Virus record (IMG/VR): IMGVR_UViG_3300037502_001698
Span: 1-39,677 of that record
DNA length: 39,677 bases
DNA from: a virus
Direction: 5' to 3' (one strand)
The position numbers and the translations under genes are program-made. Numbering within the stretch: the first letter of the stretch is position 1; every line of letters starts with the position of its first letter. Shown piece after piece: positions 5,548 through 13,290 of the stretch. The notes beneath the pieces were generated by a model. The model saw only the letters and a program-made list of their open reading frames with translations, was not told the DNA's origin and did not search any database.

Positions 5548-6128
5548 TGCAAACATTCCTGCCTTACGGTAAGGACTTTGCTGCCAACGCCGCTTGTCTT
5601 GACGACAAGCGGCTTGGCAAGCAGAGGGTTGAAACCTACCAGATTCTACGCACCCTGTGGGGTGTATCGGATGGTTGGAAGAATCATCCAGCGACACGCA
5701 TGTGGGAAGGTTGGGAAGATGTGCTGGTGATCTACGGGCTACATGTCTGCCATGCTTGGAAAGCCCGTGGCTACAAGGATACGCTTGCCGACAAGATCGC
5801 TGAAGCTGCTGGCCCATACTTTGACGGGCAGCATCGTAGGTTTGATGTTGAGCGTGACAGTGTTTGGTATAGGTACAATGACAATTGTTGGGAGTACAGC
5901 GCATGGCAATACCAGTCATATCTGCCACCGTGGATTGATGATCCACGGCTAACTGCCAGTCACCAAGCAAACCTGTACCGCAAACATCCTGACTATTACT
6001 GTTGGTATTTCGGTGAGCTTGAACCAATGGACTATTGGTGGCCGAACCCTGCCGACCACAACAGGTTCGGTGACCGACTGTCGTTCTACAATTATGATGT
6101 CAACAAAATCTATGAGAGGATACGATGA
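5547..6128 (+). CDS. Pyrimidine-dimer DNA glycosylase-like protein (T4 endonuclease V family)
   Basis: The N-terminus has the typical order F-L-P-Y...CLDDKRLGKQRVE (about residues 3-29), then HPATRMWEGW and a later HQANLYRKHPDYY. This matches the MSMEG_6728/Pyr_excise type of protein in actinobacteria and their phages. T4 endonuclease V (DenV) of this group cuts the glycosyl bond of UV-induced pyrimidine dimers and nicks the DNA. Here the C-terminus is unusually rich in Tyr and Trp (WYFGELEPMDYWWPNPADHNRFG). ATG 5547 overlaps the previous stop, with GAGGAAG upstream; GTG 5544 is an alternative. Enzyme activity is inferred from family only. Confidence 0.82.
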   Translation: MQTFLPYGKDFAANAACLDDKRLGKQRVETYQILRTLWGVSDGWKNHPATRMWEGWEDVLVIYGLHVCHAWKARGYKDTLADKIAEAAGPYFDGQHRRFDVERDSVWYRYNDNCWEYSAWQYQSYLPPWIDDPRLTASHQANLYRKHPDYYCWYFGELEPMDYWWPNPADHNRFGDRLSFYNYDVNKIYERIR

Positions 6129-6763
6129 AAACAGCCCCGTACTACCAGTTCACAAAGCCACGTGATTCTTACGGTTGTGCTGCACACAACGATGTTGAAT
6201 GTTTGTGTGATGTTGTGATCGGCACCCCTGTGCCGATCATGACTGAAGCCCCACATGCCTGGTTCCAAGCTGCGTTGGACGTGTTGGACCATGACATGGT
6301 GGATGCCCGCAACCTGCATGAAGTGATCAGTGTGACGTTCGGTTTGTGGACGTTGAATGATCTCATGTTTGGGCCTGGCAGGGACGAGCATCGTCCTGCT
6401 GGCCCCCAGTTGTGGCGTGACCTGCCTGAGGATGTCAGGTTGTCGTTGCGCTATCATTATCGGGTTGGTACACCGTGGGAGATTGCTGTTGTCGAATTGG
6501 AGGAAACAATTCTGACAGAAACAGAGATGGCCGCATTGCGGAAATACTATGTGGAACGGATGCGGACCTCAGCGTATGAGCGGAACAGTACGAAAGCTGC
6601 TGAACGGCAGCATCGCCGTCACCTCCAGTCGTCTGCGTGTGGTGTGGATACCTGCCAGTATTGTGGTGCCAAGTTTGAACCGTTCCGTAATAAGGTGGTG
6701 TGTTCATCACCGTGCCGTCAGGCGTTGTATCGTTTGCGTAGCCAGGAGGCCCGCCGTGGCTGA
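6125..6763 (+). CDS. Unknown protein with C-terminal zinc ribbon
   Basis: ATG 6125 overlaps the previous stop as ATGA. The 212-residue product has an unknown N-terminal domain. Its C-terminus has CQYCGAKFEPFRNKVVCSSPC (about residues 181-201), two CxxC/CxxxC pairs typical of a treble-clef or zinc ribbon, followed by QALYRLRSQEARRG. Such ends are often DNA- or RNA-binding. The last codons (EARRG-stop) are formed by a repeated junction sequence that also carries the ribosome site of the next gene (6744-6768). Confidence 0.78.
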   Translation: MKTAPYYQFTKPRDSYGCAAHNDVECLCDVVIGTPVPIMTEAPHAWFQAALDVLDHDMVDARNLHEVISVTFGLWTLNDLMFGPGRDEHRPAGPQLWRDLPEDVRLSLRYHYRVGTPWEIAVVELEETILTETEMAALRKYYVERMRTSAYERNSTKAAERQHRRHLQSSACGVDTCQYCGAKFEPFRNKVVCSSPCRQALYRLRSQEARRG

Positions 6764-6768
6764 CAACA
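6744..6768 (+). repeat. Repeated gene-junction sequence, copy 1
   Basis: GGAGGCCCGCCGTGGCTGA plus AC. It encodes EARRG-stop of the upstream gene in one frame and a ribosome site plus GTG GCT GAC start in another. Further copies lie at 7488-7508, 7756-7780 and 8142-8164. Confidence 0.75.
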
Positions 6769-6779
6769 AAGGAGAGACC

Positions 6780-7508
6780 ATGACAATCAAGATCCCTGAA
6801 GCCGACTTGCTTGAGCTGCTCGGCGAGAACGGCGAACACTGGATGCAAGGCGCGTGGTATGACGATGAGTCGATGTGCCTACACGGCGCAATCCGTCGCT
6901 GTTCACCGCAACCTGGCGACGCGTTCCTGATTGAACAGGTCGCTGCCCGACAGGGCTGGGGCACAGGGTGGAACGACGCTCACGACACCGATTGGAACAT
7001 GATCCGTCAACGGCTTGCCCATGTCGAGGTCACCGACGCCGATCTAGCTGACACGTTCGGGCCGCAATGGGAACATGTTGTGGCGCTGGTGCGTCGGGCA
7101 GCGGTGTTGACAGCAGACGAGGTTCAACAGTTGATCGCCGCTTGGGTCGCTGTTTGGGACGCCGCTCGGGTCGCTGTTTGGGTCGCCGCTCGGGACGCTG
7201 TTTGGGTCGCTGTTTGGGACGCCGCTCGGAACGACGCTCAGGACGCCGCTTGGGACGCCGCTCGTGTCGCCGCTTGGGTCGCTGTTTGGGACGCCGCTCG
7301 GTACGCCGCTCGGGACGCCGCTTGGGACGCCGCTCGGTACGCCGCTTGGGCTGCCGCTCGGGACGCCGCTCGGGCGCTCGTTGCGCGCGACCTGATCGGC
7401 CAGCACGGCTTCACCCAGGAGCATTACGACCTCCTGACCGACCCGTGGGTGAGCGTGATCGGACCCGTGCACCCTGACGATCACTCCGAGGAGGCCCGCC
7501 GTGGCTGA
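6780..7508 (+). CDS. Tetrapeptide-repeat (A-[AV]-[WR]-x) protein
   Basis: Numbered from ATG 6780 the product has 242 residues. Residues 120-199 are exactly 20 tandem tetrapeptides of form A-[AV]-[WR]-[D/V/Y/N], encoded by 20 x 12 bp at 7137-7376, with one unit altered (DAQD). The N-terminal 110 residues form a Trp-rich domain with [14 protein letters not shown], and a C-terminal tail of about 43 residues follows. Alanine-rich W/R repeats of this kind occur in many actinobacteriophage proteins of unknown role. Two starts have good ribosome sites: ATG 6780 (AAAGGAG) and in-frame GTG 6756 (GGAGG, within the repeated junction). The stop overlaps the next gene start. Confidence 0.78.
   Translation: MTIKIPEADLLELLGENGEHWMQGAWYDDESMCLHGAIRRCSPQPGDAFLIEQVAARQGWGTGWNDAHDTDWNMIRQRLAHVEVTDADLADTFGPQWEHVVALVRRAAVLTADEVQQLIAAWVAVWDAARVAVWVAARDAVWVAVWDAARNDAQDAAWDAARVAAWVAVWDAARYAARDAAWDAARYAAWAAARDAARALVARDLIGQHGFTQEHYDLLTDPWVSVIGPVHPDDHSEEARRG
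7137..7376 (+). repeat. 20 x 12-bp coding tandem repeat
   Basis: Units such as GCCGCTCGGGAC and GCTGTTTGGGTC repeat every 12 bp without a break for 240 bp. The reading frame is kept throughout. Variation is mainly GCC-GCT versus GCT-GTT and CGG versus TGG, which alternates Arg and Trp. Confidence 0.9.
7488..7508 (+). repeat. Repeated gene-junction sequence, copy 2
   Basis: GAGGAGGCCCGCCGTGGCTG followed by A. It ends the repeat protein (EEARRG-stop) and provides GGAGG plus GTG 7501 for the next gene. Confidence 0.75.
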
Positions 7509-7776
7509 AGAAAACATCATCGAAATATGCAGACGAGAAGCGCAAACATGGATCGACGTAGGTATCGGTGACGGCTGGCCGCTGACTCAAGCCGCCGACC
7601 TGCTCGAAGCCCAACAGGCCGAGATCGAACGGCTGCATGCCGAGCGTGCGTTGGCTGACAAGTTGGCAAGAGCTTTGCGCTCCGTGATCCACGACAAGCC
7701 AACCGCACACACGGATGAGGTGTGGCTGCGAATCCACAAGGCACTAGAAGCACATGAGGAGGCCCGCCGTGGCTGA
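7501..7776 (+). CDS. Coiled-coil protein (91 aa), paralogue of next gene
   Basis: GTG 7501 lies 6 bp after GGAGG in the repeated junction. The 91-residue product contains ADLLEAQQAEIERLHAERA (about residues 32-50), a heptad-type coiled coil. The next gene has the closely similar ADLIEAQHAEIERLRAEVE. Both end in EARRG or CRG made by the repeated junction. This indicates duplication of a gene together with its junction. Function is unknown; similar short coiled-coil proteins are frequent in actinobacteriophages. Confidence 0.75.
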   Translation: MAEENIIEICRREAQTWIDVGIGDGWPLTQAADLLEAQQAEIERLHAERALADKLARALRSVIHDKPTAHTDEVWLRIHKALEAHEEARRG

Positions 7777-7780
7777 CAAC
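7756..7780 (+). repeat. Repeated gene-junction sequence, copy 3
   Basis: Identical to copy 1 over GAGGCCCGCCGTGGCTGACA and its flanks. It provides GGAGG and GTG 7769. Confidence 0.75.
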
Positions 7781-8161
7781 CAGCATGTCAGCATCGGGTA
7801 TCTGCGTCATCTCGCGAGCATTGCGCCACACCCTGCAGACCGCCAACACTTCGCTTTGGTTGCCGACCTGATCGAAGCCCAACATGCCGAAATCGAACGG
7901 CTGCGTGCCGAAGTGGAGCGACTCACTCAACTGCACGAACGTATCGCCGCATCAGACGACGTGGCGAAGGCGTATCAGCAGGTGTACTTCGAGGACTTCC
8001 CTACCGTGAAGCAGGCTGTTGCCGAAACCCTGCTGGCAAAAGAACAACTCGCCGCCGAACGGGCCGAGATCGAACGGCTGCGTAAACACGTCAACCTGCG
8101 CACCGACGCAACCACCCCCATTTGCTCAGGAGAACGAGACAAGGAGGTCTGCCGTGGCTGA
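7769..8161 (+). CDS. Coiled-coil protein (130 aa), paralogue of previous gene
   Basis: GTG 7769 is chosen by analogy with the other junction starts; an upstream ATG at 7754 would read through the junction. The 130-residue product has two coiled-coil stretches, ADLIEAQHAEIERLRAEVE (about residues 32-50) and EQLAAERAEIERLRKHV (about 91-107), separated by a helical middle. The two stretches resemble each other and the coiled coil of the previous gene, so internal and whole-gene duplication are both likely. It ends KEVCRG-stop within junction copy 4. Confidence 0.75.
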   Translation: MADNQHVSIGYLRHLASIAPHPADRQHFALVADLIEAQHAEIERLRAEVERLTQLHERIAASDDVAKAYQQVYFEDFPTVKQAVAETLLAKEQLAAERAEIERLRKHVNLRTDATTPICSGERDKEVCRG

Positions 8162-8164
8162 CAC
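8142..8164 (+). repeat. Repeated gene-junction sequence, copy 4 (diverged)
   Basis: AGGAGGTCTGCCGTGGCTGA plus CAC. It differs from the others by GGCCC to GGTCT, but keeps GGAGG, the overlapping stop and GTG GCT GAC. Confidence 0.7.
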
Positions 8165-8300
8165 ATGGGACTATCAATGCCCGAAATGTAAACATGTGTA
8201 CCAGTCGCCACTGCCACTGCTAGAATGTCGACACAAATGCACACCAGCATCCCGTAGCGTAGAGATGCTGCCCGTCACAAAGGAACCCGATGAGGATTGA
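8154..8300 (+). CDS. Small zinc-finger protein (48 aa)
   Basis: GTG 8154 follows GGAGG in junction copy 4. The 48-residue product has CPKCKHVYQSPLPLLECRHKC near the N-terminus: two CxxC-type Cys, then C-x-H-x-C, a plausible zinc-binding knuckle. The stop overlaps the nuclease gene that begins at 8290. It may bind nucleic acid or the neighbouring nuclease; this is a guess from position. Confidence 0.65.
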   Translation: MADTWDYQCPKCKHVYQSPLPLLECRHKCTPASRSVEMLPVTKEPDED

Positions 8301-9168
8301 CGAGAACGGTGTACATCTACACCAATCTGATCTGAAAAACCATTGCCTAGAAAAACTGCGGTTGGAAACCGTGGCTGTTGGGCCACGGATAGAAAACGAT
8401 GCAGCCACCGTAGGCACCACACTGCACAGTGTGATCGAACATGAACTACGACACGGGCCATGTGACGATGAGGAAACCTGCTGTTCGCTGGCAGCAAACC
8501 TGTACCTAGAGTTACTTCAGCGATACCAGACAGAGGGACGTCCGTATGCGTTGTCATCGTTCGGGTCACATGACCGTGCCATCAGCCAACTGTTGGGTGT
8601 GACTCGTGCATGGTTCCGATCCAGTGAACGGCAACAGTTGCTGTCGGCATCTCAGCCACCGTTGATTGAATGGAACTTTGATCTACCATTCTGTGAAGTG
8701 GAAGTGAAGAAGTTTGGGAAGCGTGCCGAGATCATTCCTGTCTGGTTGGCTGGTACGGCTGACATTGTGATGCCGCATGCTGTGTGGGATTGGAAGACGG
8801 CTGGTTCTGAATACAGGCGTTGGGAATATCAGCGTTGGGGTAGGCAGCCTGACGTGTACACTTGGGCTGCATCCCAGGCAGGTTTGCTGCAACCTGATCC
8901 GACCACTGGTTTGTTTGTGTTCGAGTTCAAGGTGTTTGTGCGTGGCACAAACCCTGACATGGGCTGTCAAACCGTGAGTGTTGATCGGTCGCAGAACAAC
9001 TGGTCATGGTTGCAACAGATCGTTTCACGGCTGGTGAACTTTTCTTACAATATGGGTTTGGATCGTGAATGGCCGTTGGATGATCAGCACGTGTTGTGTT
9101 CTCCGAAGTGGTGTACGTTTTGGGATATGTGCAAAGGTTCCCAGGTGGATGGTGGGACATGGGTGTAA
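8290..9168 (+). CDS. PD-(D/E)XK nuclease with likely Fe-S cluster (Cas4/RecB-like)
   Basis: The product has 292 residues. Motifs in order: SDLKNHC with Cys19; TLHSVIEH with His46; GTADIV with Asp158; WDWKT with Asp167 and Lys169; QPDVY with Gln186 and Tyr190; and three C-terminal cysteines, Cys270, Cys275 and Cys281. One N-terminal and three C-terminal cysteines around a RecB nuclease core are characteristic of Cas4 and AddB-type Fe-S nucleases. Such enzymes degrade or resect DNA ends, and in phages they act in recombination or replication. ATG 8290 overlaps the previous gene; AAGGA lies just upstream. No CRISPR array is visible, so a role in adaptation is not suggested. Confidence 0.85.
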   Translation: MRIDENGVHLHQSDLKNHCLEKLRLETVAVGPRIENDAATVGTTLHSVIEHELRHGPCDDEETCCSLAANLYLELLQRYQTEGRPYALSSFGSHDRAISQLLGVTRAWFRSSERQQLLSASQPPLIEWNFDLPFCEVEVKKFGKRAEIIPVWLAGTADIVMPHAVWDWKTAGSEYRRWEYQRWGRQPDVYTWAASQAGLLQPDPTTGLFVFEFKVFVRGTNPDMGCQTVSVDRSQNNWSWLQQIVSRLVNFSYNMGLDREWPLDDQHVLCSPKWCTFWDMCKGSQVDGGTWV

Positions 9169-9188
9169 CATCTGCTAGAGTGGATGGC

Positions 9189-9521
9189 ATGAGAACACTT
9201 ACCAAGGAAGCGAAGGTGACCGTGAAGCAGCATGTGCCGATGTATGCAATCTACGGCCTTATGGATATCGACAAGTTCAAGAGGTTGAAGAAGCTGTATG
9301 AGCAGGCTGAGGAATGGGCTGTTGGTCGTGCCGATGATGCGCTGGGTGTCGAGTGGGCACAAGTAGAGGATATTGATTGGAAGCAATGGCAGTACCATTT
9401 TGAGGCGAACCGTGATGAACGGTTCAACTATCTGTGCCAGCGCAACGCCACCAAGGCAAGCTGGAACAGCCCGACCCGCAAGGGTGGCAAGACCACGATT
9501 ATCAAGCGAAAGGTGAAGTGA
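9189..9521 (+). CDS. Unknown basic protein (110 aa)
   Basis: The first clear start after the nuclease stop is ATG 9189; GTG 9180 in the same frame is possible. The ribosome site is weak. The 110-residue product has a helical N-terminal half and an aromatic segment, EDIDWKQWQYHFEAN. Its strongly basic C-terminus (TRKGGKTTIIKRKVK) suggests nucleic-acid binding. It lies between the nuclease and a gene I also cannot assign, in the replication region. Confidence 0.7.
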   Translation: MRTLTKEAKVTVKQHVPMYAIYGLMDIDKFKRLKKLYEQAEEWAVGRADDALGVEWAQVEDIDWKQWQYHFEANRDERFNYLCQRNATKASWNSPTRKGGKTTIIKRKVK

Positions 9522-9523
9522 CC

Positions 9524-10060
9524 ATGACCGACCAGATCACGAATGACCGTAAGATCAGTGTGTCGTTTTCCCGCAAGTTGTCGGACGGCAACTATGGGAC
9601 CATCGAAGCGACCGCATGGGTGCAAGGCGATGCCGCACCCGATGCCAGCCCTGGTGACATTTCCATCCTGCTCGCAGACCTGTTCAGCGCCGCCAAGGTC
9701 ACGGTGTTGGACCAGTTGGGTTGCGAATATGAGATGGATGCCGACAACGGAATCATCGTTGAGAAGGCCGCTCCTGCACCTACGACAGTCCAGTCTGCTG
9801 CCGCTGCTGTTGCACGTGCGATGCCTGGCACGACTGATGTTTCTGGTGGTGAGATTCGGGTGATGAATCCGAACGATCAGGATGGTCCTTTGCCTGGCTG
9901 GCTGGTCAATGCTTGTCAGCGTGACGGTGTGACGGCCGTGTGGGATAACCGTCGTGCTGCTGCTGGTACGAAGCAACCGCATTTCAAGGAGGCTGTGGCA
10001 CGGGGTGCCACGGGCCGTGGTAAGGATGGTCAGGCGAAGGGGTATTGGCCGCCCCGATGA
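9524..10060 (+). CDS. Unknown protein of the replication region (178 aa)
   Basis: ATG 9524 starts just after the previous stop; GAAAGG lies about 10 bp upstream. The N-terminal 80 residues (KISVSFSRKLSDGNYGTIEA, then an acidic helix ending in CEYEMDADNG) have a strand-strand-helix pattern seen in small phage proteins beside recombination genes. A flexible Ala/Pro stretch (residues about 85-105) leads to a C-terminal part rich in Gly, Arg and Lys. A single-strand DNA-binding or annealing role is conceivable from the position, but no OB-fold signature is clear. Confidence 0.75.
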   Translation: MTDQITNDRKISVSFSRKLSDGNYGTIEATAWVQGDAAPDASPGDISILLADLFSAAKVTVLDQLGCEYEMDADNGIIVEKAAPAPTTVQSAAAAVARAMPGTTDVSGGEIRVMNPNDQDGPLPGWLVNACQRDGVTAVWDNRRAAAGTKQPHFKEAVARGATGRGKDGQAKGYWPPR

Positions 10061-10401
10061 GCGACGAAACATTTATGGCAGAAACAACACCCGCTACGGT
10101 GAACGCTGACATCCATCTGGTCGCCAATCAGGATGATGGCGAAGTGCATTTCTGGCTGGTTGAACGGAACAACAGGTTTGAACTGTTCGTGTCTAGTGCA
10201 GATGGGCAGGGTATCCGTATGTGCGTGTTCGATGATGGTGTACCGTTCGATGTTGCTGCCAGTACACTGGTTGCGTTGATGCTGTCGTACCCTGTGGGTG
10301 GCAGTGAGCGTGGCATGGAACTGTTGGATGGCAACTTTGGTATCCCAACTGGTCCTGAACTGTTGATTCCCGACTTCAATATTGTGGAGGCATCCATCTA
10401 G
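10057..10401 (+). CDS. Unknown protein (114 aa)
   Basis: ATG 10057 overlaps the previous stop (ATGA). The 114-residue product looks beta-rich, with VHFWLVERNNRFELFVSSAD and an acidic C-terminus. No motif is recognised. Its stop overlaps the GTG start of the helicase (TAGTG at 10399-10403), so the two are likely co-translated. Confidence 0.72.
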   Translation: MSDETFMAETTPATVNADIHLVANQDDGEVHFWLVERNNRFELFVSSADGQGIRMCVFDDGVPFDVAASTLVALMLSYPVGGSERGMELLDGNFGIPTGPELLIPDFNIVEASI

Positions 10402-11483
10402 TGACCGATATCCTGGACAGGCTCGCAGAGTTTGAACAGGCCAACGTGTATGAACATTACCGTCCGCTGCGTAATGCAGCGGACGAGTTCATTACATGGG
10501 CCAAAAATGAGCAGGACCGTGTATACACGGGTGTGCGTGAGTTGGATGAGGCGATGCGTGGGACCGCCCCAGGAGAACTGACAATCATCCAAGGTTTCAC
10601 ACACTCGGGCAAGACTTTGTTGGTGACCGAGTTGATCCTGAATAATCCGCACACTCCGCTCGTGTTGTTCACCCCTGACGAGACACGGCCGCTGGTGTTG
10701 ACCAAGCTGACCAGTGCGTTGCATGGTGTTGGTGCCCGAGAACTTGAGGCACGTATCCGTGAGGATGACGATACCGCTACCAAACTGTTGATTGAAACCG
10801 CTGAACAGTATTCTAAGCTGGCAATCTTTGACGAGTCCATCAGTGTTGTTGATATGGATAACATGTTGGATGAGGTGCGTCATGCGATGGGCACACAACC
10901 GAAAGCGGTGATCTTTGATTACTGTGAACTGTTGGAGGGGCCTGATGATGTGAAGGCGAAGATGACTGCTCTCAAGGCGTGGGGGAAACGGCAGAAGGTT
11001 GCCATGTTCGTGTTGCACCAAACCAGCCGTACATCGGGTAGCGGTGGTCGCAAGGTTGGTATCGACTCGGGTGCGTTTGGTGGTGAGCAGCAGGCCACCC
11101 ATGTGATCGGTGTGCGTCGCAAAAAGTACATGCATATGGCGATGATGACGTTGCTGGAAGAAAAGATTTCGAACGCTACGAACCCGAAGTCAATTGAGGA
11201 ATACAAGTCACGTATCCGTCAGATTGAAACTGTTGACCTGCCCAGGGATATGGATACGGTTACGGTGTCGCTGGTGAAGAACAAGCGGCCACCGTGTGAT
11301 CTGGTGGACGATATCGACTACAAGATTGATTTGGGTACTGGTCGTGTGCGTCGTGTTGAGGATGTGAAGGACGAGTACGGGAATACGGTGCAGGTGCGGA
11401 AGGCGGCTGCGTTGGATTATCTACGTCAGCGTAAGCAGGCGCAGCATGTTGAGCAGGCGATTGCTGATCTGGAGGATTTCTGA
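10401..11483 (+). CDS. DnaB/RecA-fold replicative helicase-like ATPase
   Basis: The 360-residue product starts at GTG 10401. Walker A is GFTHSGKT (about residues 66-73). The Walker B-like strand is AVIFDYCEL (about 170-178), followed by VAMFVLHQTSR (about 200-210), the H4/Q region of DnaB-family helicases. Several basic residues toward the C-terminus could contact DNA. It lacks the DnaG-interacting N-terminal domain of bacterial DnaB, so it is closer to the short phage form. It sits directly before the primase gene, with stop/start overlap, consistent with a helicase-primase pair. Confidence 0.8.
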   Translation: MTDILDRLAEFEQANVYEHYRPLRNAADEFITWAKNEQDRVYTGVRELDEAMRGTAPGELTIIQGFTHSGKTLLVTELILNNPHTPLVLFTPDETRPLVLTKLTSALHGVGARELEARIREDDDTATKLLIETAEQYSKLAIFDESISVVDMDNMLDEVRHAMGTQPKAVIFDYCELLEGPDDVKAKMTALKAWGKRQKVAMFVLHQTSRTSGSGGRKVGIDSGAFGGEQQATHVIGVRRKKYMHMAMMTLLEEKISNATNPKSIEEYKSRIRQIETVDLPRDMDTVTVSLVKNKRPPCDLVDDIDYKIDLGTGRVRRVEDVKDEYGNTVQVRKAAALDYLRQRKQAQHVEQAIADLEDF

Positions 11484-12352
11484 TGAGCGTTGAACAATTC
11501 GCAAACCTGTTTATCGGCCGTGCAGACGCATACGGCACCGACACAGGCGGTGCCTGCTGGGCCCCTGTCACCCTCGCCACCTATGAACGACACCTGGACG
11601 GCATCGAACCCATCGGCATCTACCCTGTCGTGAACAACATGGTGCGTTGGGGCTGCTGCGACATTGACACAGGTGACTGGTCCGAAGCATTCATGTTGGC
11701 TACCGCCCTCCAGGGTATGGGCCTGGTGCCGTGGATTGAACGGTCACGTTCCAAGGGTTGGCATATCTGGGTGTTCGTTGACCAGTGGGTGTCTGCTGCT
11801 GATATGCGCCGCTGTTTGAAGGTGGCGTACAAGGCGATTGATCTACCAGCGAAAGAGGCGAACCCGAAATCAGAGAATCTGAGAGCGAACCAGTTGGGGA
11901 ACTATGTGCGTCTGCCGTATAAGGCTGCGAACGTGTTTGAATCGGAACGGCAAACGATGATGTGTTTATGGGATAAACATGGTGACGGTAAACCGTTACC
12001 GTTCCATGAGTTCATGGAACGTCAACCGTACAGCATGCCTAAAACGGTATCGTATTGGGCTTCGAAATGGTATGAGCCGCCCCGCAAATCCAGCCACATT
12101 GACACCGACCGTGACGTTGACAGGCTACAGTTGGCAGCGAAACTGCCCTACAGATGGCAGGACACCTGGCTGCACGGCAACGTGCGAGACAGATCAGCCA
12201 CGTTCGTAGCGATGGCCTATGATCTGGCGAAATGTGGTTGGCGTGCACAAGACGTGTACGATGTGCTATGGTCTTGCCCGTGGAACAAGTACCATGACCG
12301 TCGTGACGGTGAAGGGTACGTGAAAGACATCGTAGACAGGGTGTTCTCATGA
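11483..12352 (+). CDS. Archaeo-eukaryotic-type primase (primase-polymerase-like)
   Basis: The product has 289 residues. The metal-binding motif is WGCCDID (Asp60 and Asp62), and the second motif is SRSKGWHIWVF (Ser90, Gly92, His94), the SxGxH signature of the AEP superfamily. LGNYVRLPYK (about 138-147) fits the segment that follows. The C-terminal part is helical. AEP enzymes make primers and some extend DNA. Since I find no DNA polymerase in the window, this protein may be the phage's only nucleotidyl-polymerising enzyme. The 13-bp variant TTTATGGGATAAA at 11965-11977 lies inside the gene. Confidence 0.82.
   Translation: MSVEQFANLFIGRADAYGTDTGGACWAPVTLATYERHLDGIEPIGIYPVVNNMVRWGCCDIDTGDWSEAFMLATALQGMGLVPWIERSRSKGWHIWVFVDQWVSAADMRRCLKVAYKAIDLPAKEANPKSENLRANQLGNYVRLPYKAANVFESERQTMMCLWDKHGDGKPLPFHEFMERQPYSMPKTVSYWASKWYEPPRKSSHIDTDRDVDRLQLAAKLPYRWQDTWLHGNVRDRSATFVAMAYDLAKCGWRAQDVYDVLWSCPWNKYHDRRDGEGYVKDIVDRVFS
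11965..11977. promoter_or_regulatory. 13-bp operator-like variant inside the primase gene
   Basis: TTTATGGGATAAA, the same variant as at 143-155. It encodes part of CLWDKH and may be coincidental, but it is the only near-exact copy inside a long gene. Confidence 0.35.
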
Positions 12353-12672
12353 ACGATTATGGGGCAATGAGTTTCAATGAACTGACCGAACTGGTTGGTG
12401 ACATGAAGAAACAACTCGCCTATCTGGAACTGGTTGTTGCCGAACAGGCGGCAACCATCAAAGGTTACGATCAGAACGCTATCGTTCAAGCCTTGCTGGC
12501 AGATAACGCTGAACTAGAGGAACAGATTGTTGAGCTAGAAGATTTGTGTGAGAAACTGTACAACGGTCTCAAGCAGGCTGAAGCACAGTTAGATAGTTTG
12601 GGTGTTGGGCTACGAATGTTCGCACAGGATGCTGTGCGTGCGTTTGAAGAAATGTTTGAAGATGGAGATTGA
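12349..12672 (+). CDS. Coiled-coil protein (107 aa)
   Basis: ATG 12349 overlaps the primase stop. The 107-residue product is almost entirely helical and acidic, with heptad-like stretches in AYLELVVAEQAATIKG (about 24-39) and NAELEEQIVELEDLCEKLYNG (about 53-73). Coiled-coil proteins next to helicase and primase genes sometimes act as loaders or scaffolds. Nothing proves that here. Its end overlaps the resolvase gene by 11 bp. Confidence 0.72.
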   Translation: MNDYGAMSFNELTELVGDMKKQLAYLELVVAEQAATIKGYDQNAIVQALLADNAELEEQIVELEDLCEKLYNGLKQAEAQLDSLGVGLRMFAQDAVRAFEEMFEDGD

Positions 12673-13069
12673 TGTTTGGGTTCCTGTCAAACCGTTGGCG
12701 AAACAAAGGCCACGCCTTGCCCGTCGCCGTAAGGGTCGTGGAAATGTTGCGTATACGCCGCAGCCCACTCGAAATTTTGAAGCCGAAGTCGCAAACCATG
12801 TGCGACGTGAAATCGGTTGTCGTCCAATGTTTGGTGAACAACCCGTTTGTGTTAGAGTTGAAATCCACACCGACGGTTTTCACCTGCACATTTCGCACGC
12901 CGAAGCATCTGTACGTCCTAACGGTGTCCGTGGCGACATAGACAACATTGTGAAATCCATTTTCGACGGTTTGAACGGTGTTGCCTGGATGGATGATAAG
13001 CAGGTAGAGTCGTTGGAAGCAGTGTTTGTTGGGGTGCCCCGCAAGGGCACCACATATGAGGGTGACTGA
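12662..13069 (+). CDS. RusA-family Holliday junction resolvase
   Basis: The product has 135 residues from ATG 12662, within the end of the previous gene. The N-terminus WVPVKPLAKQRPRL is the RusA entry strand. The core motif RGDIDNIVKSIFDGLNGVAWMDDKQVE (about residues 91-117) carries the conserved Asp residues that bind magnesium. RusA enzymes cut four-way DNA junctions, which phages need to resolve branched replication and recombination products before packaging. It overlaps the next start (TGATG). Confidence 0.9.
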   Translation: MEIDVWVPVKPLAKQRPRLARRRKGRGNVAYTPQPTRNFEAEVANHVRREIGCRPMFGEQPVCVRVEIHTDGFHLHISHAEASVRPNGVRGDIDNIVKSIFDGLNGVAWMDDKQVESLEAVFVGVPRKGTTYEGD

Positions 13070-13290
13070 TGGCTATCGGTTCAGCCCCCGAAATCGGTTA
13101 CGAGTTCACCATGTGGGGTCGCATGGGTCATGATGCGCAGCGTGCATGGTGGCGGTATATGCGAACCTATTGGGTTGAACCAGGGAACCTGTATCAAGGT
13201 GAAGCCAGTGTCGTGTATCCTGATCCCGTGAAACGTGCCCAGTATTGTTCCGAAATTATGGAGGAAGTCAATGCACAGAACATTCAGTGA
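13069..13290 (+). CDS. Unknown small protein (73 aa)
   Basis: ATG 13069 overlaps the previous stop. The 73-residue product is rich in aromatic residues (AWWRYMRTYWVEPGNLY). No motif is recognised. Its end overlaps the next gene by 20 bp, where GAGGAAG forms the next ribosome site. Confidence 0.7.
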   Translation: MAIGSAPEIGYEFTMWGRMGHDAQRAWWRYMRTYWVEPGNLYQGEASVVYPDPVKRAQYCSEIMEEVNAQNIQ

